Positions 49,623 through 56,913 of a stretch of 64,000 bases of DNA are shown piece after piece. Under the pieces are notes generated by a model. The model did no database searches, was not told the origin of the DNA, and saw nothing but the letters and a program-made list of their open reading frames with translations. This DNA is from Pirellulales bacterium. Lineage in GTDB: Bacteria; Planctomycetota; Planctomycetia; Pirellulales; PALSA-1355. Location: assembly GCA_022844125.1 (NCBI GenBank), contig JALHMI010000004.1:62001-126000 (forward strand), in the 5' to 3' direction. Within the stretch, counting starts at the first letter, position 1, and each line of letters starts with the position of its first letter. The position numbers and the translations under genes were made by a program.

Positions 49623-52010
49623 CTACTTCGCCGGCGCGGCCCACTGATCGCCCCAGCCACGATACAGCTCGCTCAGAAATGCTTCCCACTCGTCGCGAGT
49701 GCGCGACGCGGGAAACGGTTGCGGTCGCACGGGCTTGACGTCCGACCAGGCGACTTCGAATTGCCCGTCGGCCGTGATCTGACCGATCCGCGGCGTCTTG
49801 AAGGCATGCAGCGTCTCGGGACAGATCGTAATCTCACCCTCGGGCGCGGCATACTTCTGACCGCGGAAGGCTGTGCGAATTTTCTCGGCCTCGCAACTGC
49901 CGGCTTTCTCAACTGCCGCCGCCCACAGCTTCACGCCCACGTAGGCGGCTTCCATCGGGTCGGTCAGCGAGCGTTGGGGACCATATTTATCGCGGAAGGC
50001 GGTGACGAACTGCTGATTCGCCGCGCCGCCCAGCGCTTGGAAGTAGTTCCACGCGGCGTAGTCGCCGGCCATCGTGGTCGGATCAAGCCTGCGCAGCTCC
50101 TGCTCGCCAACCGAGAAGGAAATCGTGCTCACGACGTCTGGCTTCAGCTTGGCTGCACGCAGTCGCGCGAAGAACGGTACGTTCGTATCGCCGTTGATCG
50201 TGTTGAGAATCGCGTCCGGTTTCGCGAGGGCAATCTTGTCCACGATCGGCTGCACATCGAAGCTACTCAGCGGCAGGTACTCTTCGCCGACGATCTCACC
50301 ACCCAGCTTCTGAAGCTCATCGCGAATGATCGCGTTGGCGGCCCGCGGGAACACGTAGTCCGATCCGACCAGAAAGAACTTCCGCTTCTGCTGGAAGGCG
50401 AACAGCCAGGCGAGCGCCGGCGTGATTTGTTGATTCGGCACCGCACCGAGATACACCACGTTGGGCGATTCTTCCAGCCCCTCGTACTGCACAGGGTACA
50501 CGAGCAGGTTGTCGTGCTGTTCGACAATCGGCACGATTGTCTTCCGCGCGGCCGATGTCCAGCAGCCAAAGATCGTGCAAACTTTGTCTTCGGCGAGTAG
50601 CTTCTTAGCCTGCTCGGCAAAGACTGCCGGCTCGGAGCGGCCGTCGCGCACGATCGCCTTGACCGGCCGTCCCAGCACTCCGCCAGCTCGATTGAGCTCT
50701 TCGATCGAAAGCAGTGTGGCATCGACCACCGGCGACTCGCTCTCTTCCATGCTGCCCGTGAGCGAATGCAGAATGCCAACCAGAATCGGCGAACCGGTCG
50801 GGGCGAGCGGAAGTGCATTTGAACCGGCCACTGGCGCCGCGGCGGGATCCGTATCGCGCAGCACGGCATAGCCGCCGATGCCCGCCGCCAGGCCGACTGC
50901 TCCCAAACCTGCCGTCGCCAGCCACACGCGGCGATTGGATTTCGCTTCGGCAGGCGCCGCCAGCGCCGGCGCAATCGCGGCGTGCGTCGCGCCACTGCGG
51001 CTGGGCAGGGCAATCTCCGTCGCCCCCGACAGTGTCGCGATCACGGCGTTCAAATCGGCCAGCATTTCGTCCGCTGTTTGATACCGGTCTTCCAGTTTCT
51101 TGGCGGTTGCTCGCTGCACAATCTGAGTGCACGCCGCCGGCAGCGTCGGCTTGATCTTGCGCGGGTCCAGCGGCGGTCCGCCCACGTGCGAGAACATGAT
51201 CTGCACGATGCTGCCCGACTCTTCATAAGGATGGGCGCCAGTCAGCAGGCTGTAGTAAGTGGCTCCCAGCGAGTAGAGATCGCTCCGTGCGTCGACGGGC
51301 CGCGACTCGCATTGCTCGGGGCTCATGTAATAGGGTGTACCGGCCACGGCGCCCTCACGTGTGAGCTGCATCGTGGCGCCAATTGTTTGCTTCGCCAGGC
51401 CGAAGTCCGCGATCTTCACCGACCCATCAGGTGCCCGCAGCAAGTTTGCCGGTTTGATGTCGCGATGCACCAGCCCGACGCGATGCGCCGCGGCCAGTCC
51501 CTTGCAGGCGTCGGCCGTGATCTGAGTGGCGGCCAGCACCGAGAGTGCGCCTTGCCGTTCCAGCTCGCCGTCAATCGTTCCGCCGCCGACGTATTCCATC
51601 ACGAGGTAGTAGGCGTCGCCGTCGCGGTCAACTTCGTAGATCGCCACCGCGTTGGGATGCGTCAGCTTGCCGGCGGCTTTGGCTTCCGAGAGAAACCGCG
51701 CTAGCGCCGTTGCATTGCTCGAGAGTTCGACCGGAAGCATCTTGATCGCGACGTCGCGCTCGATCGTCGTGTCGTGCGCGAGAAATACGACGCCCATTCC
51801 ACCCGCGCCCAGCAGGCTGCGGATTTCGTAGCGATCGATCCGACGGCCAACCCACTGTTCGGCATTCGTCAGGCTCGGAAAGCTCTCGCCTGGCGAGCGC
51901 GATCCAGCGTCCCCATGGGCCATCGTCTCACCCATCTTGGCGTCGGTCCGCTGCGAACGCGGAAGCTGCGCCGCTTTCTCGGCCGGGCTGATGTTCTCAG
52001 GCGTATTCAT
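49623..52010 (-). CDS. Ser/Thr kinase fused to a urea/amide-type ABC substrate-binding domain
   Basis: A 795-residue fusion. Residues 60-325 are a Hanks kinase: 'LGAGGMGVVFLAHD', Lys90 ('VAIKMLP'), HRD at 182-184, DFG at 202-204, 'GTPYYMSPEQ'. Residues 362-384 form one transmembrane helix. Residues 408-795 are a type 1 periplasmic binding domain of the urea/short-chain amide group: 'VGILHSLTGSMEESESPVVD', 'GCWTSAARKTIVPIVEQH', 'YPVQYEGLEESPNVVYLGA', 'DPMEAAYVGVKLWAAAVE'. The layout predicts a receptor kinase that binds a small nitrogen compound outside and signals inside. Both parts keep key residues. No ABC permease is nearby. ATG 52010 is chosen from context. It is monocistronic. Confidence 0.93.
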   Translation of the reverse strand: MNTPENISPAEKAAQLPRSQRTDAKMGETMAHGDAGSRSPGESFPSLTNAEQWVGRRIDRYEIRSLLGAGGMGVVFLAHDTTIERDVAIKMLPVELSSNATALARFLSEAKAAGKLTHPNAVAIYEVDRDGDAYYLVMEYVGGGTIDGELERQGALSVLAATQITADACKGLAAAHRVGLVHRDIKPANLLRAPDGSVKIADFGLAKQTIGATMQLTREGAVAGTPYYMSPEQCESRPVDARSDLYSLGATYYSLLTGAHPYEESGSIVQIMFSHVGGPPLDPRKIKPTLPAACTQIVQRATAKKLEDRYQTADEMLADLNAVIATLSGATEIALPSRSGATHAAIAPALAAPAEAKSNRRVWLATAGLGAVGLAAGIGGYAVLRDTDPAAAPVAGSNALPLAPTGSPILVGILHSLTGSMEESESPVVDATLLSIEELNRAGGVLGRPVKAIVRDGRSEPAVFAEQAKKLLAEDKVCTIFGCWTSAARKTIVPIVEQHDNLLVYPVQYEGLEESPNVVYLGAVPNQQITPALAWLFAFQQKRKFFLVGSDYVFPRAANAIIRDELQKLGGEIVGEEYLPLSSFDVQPIVDKIALAKPDAILNTINGDTNVPFFARLRAAKLKPDVVSTISFSVGEQELRRLDPTTMAGDYAAWNYFQALGGAANQQFVTAFRDKYGPQRSLTDPMEAAYVGVKLWAAAVEKAGSCEAEKIRTAFRGQKYAAPEGEITICPETLHAFKTPRIGQITADGQFEVAWSDVKPVRPQPFPASRTRDEWEAFLSELYRGWGDQWAAPAK

Positions 52011-52194
52011 ATTCGTCGGCGGATTCCCCACCCGGCAGTCAAAGCGAGAGCGGCGCAAGTGCTTTCTGGCTGTACGCAGGCCGAGCGGCTCTGGGTCAAT
52101 CCTACCTCATAGACCGCCCCCAAGAATAGCGGCGATCAATTGCGTAAACTGTCAATCGGAAACGAGTTCCAGCGCCTCGATCGACTCCGCTCGG

Positions 52195-52896
52195 CTACCA
52201 CGTGTATCCCAGGCCGGTCGAGCCGATATGAAACATCTCCAGGCTGTTCACCTGTGCGTCGTAGGCCGCGAACGCTTTCAGCCCTCCGGCCAGGTCCCAA
52301 CTGACTCGCCCGCCCAATAGCGCCCAATTGCTGCCGTAGCGCAGTCCCTGGGTAACGAAGATATTCGAATCGCCCGGCGCGAAAAACGAAGTCGGCCCAG
52401 AGTCGTTCTGGATGAACTCGCACAGCCACAGCAGTCGCGCCTCGGTGTGCATTCGCGATGTTTCGCGCCAGGGGCGGGTAATCAGCACGCGGCCGCCGAC
52501 CACGCTCCGCTGATCGTTGGCATCCAGCGCCGACGTTGCAAACCTTGGCAGCTCGGCTTCGAGTTCGCGGTAGTCCTCCGGCGGCAGTTCCACCGTAATG
52601 GGATGCCTGTCGCTTGGCAGATGAAACGACGACTCCGGCGCAGGCTGCCAATCCAGCTTGCCGCGCTGGGTCACTCGCGGCAGGAAACCGTACTGCGAAT
52701 AGTCCTCCGCCACCGGTTGCCGCAGTCGCGGTTTCAGGCTCGCGACCAGCAGCGGTTTCTCGACAATCGCCGGTTCTGCAGTGTCCGCGCGAGTGCCTGG
52801 TCCCAGCACGAGCGCGACGACGAACAGCGCCAGGCGCCAAAGCGCAGGGCTGCCATTCGAGGAAGCTGACGTAGTGAATGCTGGCCGAGAGGGCAT
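52195..52896 (-). CDS. Exported protein of unknown function, beta-rich
   Basis: A protein of about 233 residues with a signal peptide ('WRLALFVVALVLGPGTRA'). The last 100 residues alternate aromatic and small residues and end 'FHIGSTGLGYTW', resembling the closing strands of an outer membrane or autotransporter beta-barrel, but the length fits only a partial barrel. The middle holds 'DRHPITVELPPEDYRELEAE'. ATG 52896 is preferred over a TTG at 52935; neither has a good binding site. No family recognised with confidence. Confidence 0.6.
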   Translation of the reverse strand: MPSRPAFTTSASSNGSPALWRLALFVVALVLGPGTRADTAEPAIVEKPLLVASLKPRLRQPVAEDYSQYGFLPRVTQRGKLDWQPAPESSFHLPSDRHPITVELPPEDYRELEAELPRFATSALDANDQRSVVGGRVLITRPWRETSRMHTEARLLWLCEFIQNDSGPTSFFAPGDSNIFVTQGLRYGSNWALLGGRVSWDLAGGLKAFAAYDAQVNSLEMFHIGSTGLGYTW

Positions 52897-53137
52897 GGCA
52901 GAAGAGAGCGGCTGCGGTTGGACTGCAAACGCCAAGGGTTACGTAGTCCCGTGATCCTTGCTTCGGCCCTCTGCTGGCGGCAGCAGCAGCAAACTTCGCC
53001 TGGCCGGCCGGCCGCGGTCAAAGTCAGGCGTGATAGCAGCCGCAAACTCTCGCACGCTGACCCAGCCTCTCACGCCCACCGCGGCTTAGGGTATAATCCG
53101 CGCCGGCAACTTCGATACACCGCGCGGCCCTTCCGGC

Positions 53138-54343
53138 ATGGATGCTCCTCTCGATTTCGAACTCGACGTTCTCATCCTGGGTGGCGGCTGCGCGGGCCTG
53201 TGGCTGCTCGACGACCTGCGGCGTGTCGGCCTGCGCGCCTTGCTCCTCGAACCAAACGAACTCGGATCCGGTCAGACGGCCGCCGCGCAAGGCATCCTGC
53301 ATGGCGGGCTGAAATACTCACTGGCTGGTTTGCTTTCGACGTCGGCGCGCATGGTTCGTGAGATGCCCCAGCTCTGGGAAGCTGCGATCGCCGGGACCAT
53401 TCAGCCCGAGCTGTCGGCGATGCGTTCGCGCGCTGCCTGGTGTGCCTTGTGGCGTGGCGCATCGCTCAAGTCGTGGACCTCGATGCTGGGCGCGGTCGCC
53501 GCGCTGCAAGTCAAACCGGTGGAACTTGCCGAGCCGGACATCCCGCCGCTGCTCCGCGGTTGTCCGCGCCCCGTCTATCGACTGGCCGAACGCGTGATCG
53601 ATCCCTTGAGCCTGTTGGAAGCGCTTACCCAGCGGAATCGTGGCCTGGTGTGGAAAGTAGATGCGCCGGGCGACCTCTCGCTTAAGCGCGATGCGATTCT
53701 CGTCCGTCGCCGGAAAGCAAATGTGCAGGTGCGGCTCCAGTCCCGCTGGATCGTCCTCGCCGCCGGGGAAGGCAATGCTCGGCTGCGCGAGCAGCTCGGT
53801 CTGTCGGCCGAGATCATGCAACGCCGCCCCTTGCGCGTGGCGCTGGTCCGCGGCGAATTGCCGCCACTCAATGGCCATTGCGTTGAAGGCGCGAAAACCC
53901 GCGTCACGATCACTTCCGACGTCGACCGCGCCGGCCGCATGGTCTGGCAGCTCGGCGGGCAAGTCACCGAAGACGGCGTGACGATGGATGCGGATGAGTT
54001 CCTGCAACATGCCCAACGAGAACTGGCCGCGGTGCTCCCCGGCTTTCGCGCGGAAGGGCTCGAGTGGGCCGAGTTCAGCGTGAACCGCGCCGAACGCAGC
54101 ACCAGCAGCGGCCTGATGCCGGGCGATGTCCAGATCGTTCGCGACGGCAACGTCCTCACCTGTTGGCCAACAAAGCTTGTGATGGCGCCGCTCCTCAGTC
54201 GCCGCGTGATCGAGCTCTTGGAACTCCCCCCCGGCGGCGACGCAACGGAGTGGCAGCATAGAATAGCGGCGCTCGCTTGGCCGTCGCCGGCCGTCGCACA
54301 ACCTCCCTGGGAAAGAGAACTCGCGTGGAAAAACGTCAGCTAG
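53138..54343 (+). CDS. FAD-dependent oxidoreductase (DAO/glycerol-3-phosphate dehydrogenase-like)
   Basis: A 401-residue flavoprotein. 'DVLILGGGCAGLWLLDDLRR' is the dinucleotide fold for FAD, and 'GSGQTAAAQGILHGGLKYSL' the following loop typical of the DAO family. 'LQSRWIVLAAGEGNARLREQ' is the second FAD contact. The C-terminal third resembles glycerol-3-phosphate or lactate-type dehydrogenases ('VTITSDVDRAGRMVWQLGGQ'). Substrate unknown. It overlaps the aldo/keto reductase gene by 19 nt, so both are made from one transcript and may run successive oxidations on the same compound. Confidence 0.85.
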   Translation: MDAPLDFELDVLILGGGCAGLWLLDDLRRVGLRALLLEPNELGSGQTAAAQGILHGGLKYSLAGLLSTSARMVREMPQLWEAAIAGTIQPELSAMRSRAAWCALWRGASLKSWTSMLGAVAALQVKPVELAEPDIPPLLRGCPRPVYRLAERVIDPLSLLEALTQRNRGLVWKVDAPGDLSLKRDAILVRRRKANVQVRLQSRWIVLAAGEGNARLREQLGLSAEIMQRRPLRVALVRGELPPLNGHCVEGAKTRVTITSDVDRAGRMVWQLGGQVTEDGVTMDADEFLQHAQRELAAVLPGFRAEGLEWAEFSVNRAERSTSSGLMPGDVQIVRDGNVLTCWPTKLVMAPLLSRRVIELLELPPGGDATEWQHRIAALAWPSPAVAQPPWERELAWKNVS

Positions 54344-55086
54344 GCACCGGCGGCCCGCTGGTCAGTCCGATCGGTTTCGGAGCATTCAAGATCGGCCGCA
54401 ATCAGAAGACCAAGTACGGCGCTCACTACGAGTTGCCCGACGACGCGACCGTCGCGCGCCTTCTCAACGAGGTCGTCGATCTGGGGATCAACTACATCGA
54501 TACCGCGCCGGCGTACGGTCTGAGCGAACAGCGGATCGGCGCCGCGATTGGCCATCGCCGTGGCGAGTTCATTCTCTCGACCAAAGTCGGTGAATCATTC
54601 GATGTGCAGAGCTCGACGTCGATCTACGACTTCTCGCGCGCGGCGATCGAAGCCAGCGTGCGGCAAAGTCTGGAGCGCCTGCGAACGGACTGCTTGGACG
54701 TGCTCGTCCTGCATTCCCCCGGCGACGACCTCGGCATTCTGCACGGCACGGACGCGGTGCCCACGCTACTCGGGTTGCGAGAGCGAGGCATCGTCCGCGC
54801 CGTCGGCCTCTCGGCCAAGACTTCTGAGGGAAGCCTGGCCGCCATCCCCTGGGCCGACGTGCTGATGGTTGAGTATCACCTGGCCGATCGTTCGCAAGAA
54901 GCGGCGCTCGAAGCGGCCTCGGCCGCGGGCTTGGGCATCGTCGTCAAGAAGGGGCTCTCGGCTGGCCACCTTTCCGCGGCCGACGCCATTCCGTTCGTGC
55001 TCGCCAATCGGGCCGTCGCGTCGCTGATCATTGGCTCGTTGGATGTCGAACACCTGCGCGAGAATCTGCAACTCGCCGCCGGCTGA
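54325..55086 (+). CDS. Aldo/keto reductase
   Basis: A 253-residue aldo/keto reductase. The GTG at 54325 follows GGGAAAGAG and starts 'EKRQLGTGGPLVSPIGFGAF'. The active site Asp and Tyr are in 'GINYIDTAPAYGLSEQRIG', Lys in 'FILSTKVGES', and His in 'LDVLVLHSPGDD'. NADPH is likely bound by the 'IIGSLDVEHLRENL' end. It is shorter than typical 300-residue members at the C-terminus. Coupled to the preceding flavoenzyme. Confidence 0.9.
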   Translation: MEKRQLGTGGPLVSPIGFGAFKIGRNQKTKYGAHYELPDDATVARLLNEVVDLGINYIDTAPAYGLSEQRIGAAIGHRRGEFILSTKVGESFDVQSSTSIYDFSRAAIEASVRQSLERLRTDCLDVLVLHSPGDDLGILHGTDAVPTLLGLRERGIVRAVGLSAKTSEGSLAAIPWADVLMVEYHLADRSQEAALEAASAAGLGIVVKKGLSAGHLSAADAIPFVLANRAVASLIIGSLDVEHLRENLQLAAG

Positions 55087-55102
55087 AGTGATCCTCACTT
55101 AC

Positions 55103-55729
55103 TCAGAAGGGCAGGGGGGCGGACCACCGAAGGACTTCACCGCTCAGCGGATGACGTAGCGAGAGACTTTCGGCGTGCAGCATCAGTCTCCCAGCCAACT
55201 TCCGCACGGCCTCCTCCGCGTACAACGGATCGCCCAGGATCGGATGCCCAATTGCGGCCAGGTGCACACGCAGTTGATGCGAACGGCCGGTGAGCGGCGA
55301 AAGCTCCAGGCGACTTCGGTCGCCTGTCGAATCCAGCAAGCGATAGCGCGTCACTGCCACTCGACCTTGCTCCAGATCGACCATGTGCCTGGGCGGACGA
55401 TCGCAATCCTTCCGCAGCGGCAACTCGATGCTCCCTTCGACCTCTTGCGGAACGCCGTACACGACGGCCTCGTAGCGTTTCTCAACCGTACGCCCCTCGA
55501 ACTGGCGGCCCAGCTCGCGCTGCGCCTCAGGCGTCAGCGCCATCAGAAAAACACCCGAGGTATCTCGATCCAACCGATGCACGACCAGCGCCGCGGGAAA
55601 GACCGCCTGCACCCGCGCGCTCAAGCAATCGGCCAGCTCCGGGCCTCGACCCGGCACCGCCAGCAGCCCGCTCGGCTTATCGAGCACCAGCAGGCACTCA
55701 TCGCGGTAAATGATCGGCAGGTCGTTCAT
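55103..55729 (-). CDS. RluA-family pseudouridine synthase
   Basis: A 208-residue enzyme that isomerises uridine in rRNA or tRNA. The catalytic Asp is in 'VVHRLDRDTSGVFLMALT'; other segments are 'IIYRDECLLVLDKPSGLLAV', 'KRYEAVVYGVPQE', 'LTGRSHQLRVHLAAIGHPIL' and 'GDPLYAEEA'. There is no S4 domain, so it is the short RluA/TruC form. Overlaps the GDSL hydrolase gene by 4 nt. Target base unknown. Confidence 0.92.
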   Translation of the reverse strand: MNDLPIIYRDECLLVLDKPSGLLAVPGRGPELADCLSARVQAVFPAALVVHRLDRDTSGVFLMALTPEAQRELGRQFEGRTVEKRYEAVVYGVPQEVEGSIELPLRKDCDRPPRHMVDLEQGRVAVTRYRLLDSTGDRSRLELSPLTGRSHQLRVHLAAIGHPILGDPLYAEEAVRKLAGRLMLHAESLSLRHPLSGEVLRWSAPLPF

Positions 55730-56874
55730 TCGACCAGCAGCGCGAGGATCAGCTGCGCATATAGCCGATGCCCAAAGTCGCTGGGATGATTCACGCCGTT
55801 GCCGTTCACGTCAATCTCGCGCTTGCGCCTTAGAATTTGTTCCCACAAATCGGTGAGATCGGCCAGCGCCACGCCCGGTCCGACAAACGAAGCGAGCACG
55901 TCGCGATAGGGCCGGAACATCTCGCGGGGTGTATGCACCCACTGGCTGTTTCCCAGCATCGTCGCCACCAGGATGACTTCCGTGTCTGCGTCGTGCTTCT
56001 TGGTCTGCGCGAGCATATCAGCAATCGCCGCACGATAGCCCTCGGGGTTTCGCCCGCCGACGTCGTTCATCCCGTAAGCGATGATCACCAGGTGCGGATT
56101 CGTCGCCAGCAGTGCGTCGAGATCGCCTTGCCCGCGGGCAACGTTCCAGCCGCCGACCGCGCGATTAACCAGTTTCACGTTCGCCCCGTAACTCGCACGC
56201 AACTGCGCCGCAACCAGGTCGGGGTAGGGGGGCATCCAGGGCGGTGCGCCGCTAAACAGCGAGGCGTTATATCCCTCGGAGATACTGTCGCCGCTCACGG
56301 CGAGCGTCAAGGGCTGCTTCGCGCGCAGCCGGGCCAGCGTCCTGGGTAACTGCTCATTCGCGAGCTTGGGAATCTTGCCCGCCCACTTCCCTGGCTTGTG
56401 CTTGTAAGTGACCTCCACCTGCTGGTCGTGGAACCAATGCTCATTGTCGAACAGCACGCCGCGAGATTTGTCCCCCGTCTTGTGCGGAATGCTGCGCGGA
56501 GCGCCGACCGGAGGAAACAAATCGGCCGCGGCAAGCAGCGGAATGCGCGACTCGGGCGTCAGCGCGAGCGTCTGTTCGCCCGGCGTGAACGTGAAGTCGC
56601 GGCCCGCCTCGAACGCTTGCGTCCCGTCGGCGCGATGAATCGCAATGATCTCCTCGGCCGGAAACAGCAGCTTGCCGACTGCCGGCCGTCCCTCTTCATC
56701 GCGAACGAAGATCAAACTCTCGCGATAGACGGTGTCGCCACGCCACACCGGCTCGAGCAGACGCAGGCTCGGCAGCATCGACTCGACTGACGGTTTCGTT
56801 ACTGGCTCGGCAGCCGGCGATACATGTGCCGAAAGCAACAGAATCAGCACCGCGGTGATCAATTCAACCTGCAT
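55726..56874 (-). CDS. Secreted SGNH/GDSL hydrolase
   Basis: A 382-residue exported hydrolase. ATG 56874 opens a signal peptide (MQVELITAVLILLLSAHVSP). The SGNH motifs are 'TLAVSGDSISEGYNAS' (block I Ser), 'VNRAVGGWNVARG' (block II Gly), 'LVIIAYGMNDVGG' (block III Asn) and 'HPSDFGHRLYAQL' (block V Asp/His). About 170 N-terminal residues form an extra beta-rich domain before the hydrolase domain. Expected role: esterase or deacetylase on an external glycan. Its gene overlaps rluA-type gene at the end. Confidence 0.9.
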   Translation of the reverse strand: MQVELITAVLILLLSAHVSPAAEPVTKPSVESMLPSLRLLEPVWRGDTVYRESLIFVRDEEGRPAVGKLLFPAEEIIAIHRADGTQAFEAGRDFTFTPGEQTLALTPESRIPLLAAADLFPPVGAPRSIPHKTGDKSRGVLFDNEHWFHDQQVEVTYKHKPGKWAGKIPKLANEQLPRTLARLRAKQPLTLAVSGDSISEGYNASLFSGAPPWMPPYPDLVAAQLRASYGANVKLVNRAVGGWNVARGQGDLDALLATNPHLVIIAYGMNDVGGRNPEGYRAAIADMLAQTKKHDADTEVILVATMLGNSQWVHTPREMFRPYRDVLASFVGPGVALADLTDLWEQILRRKREIDVNGNGVNHPSDFGHRLYAQLILALLVE

Positions 56875-56913
56875 CGAGATCTCTTGTGCGTGCCGAGTGA
56901 TAATAATCATTCG

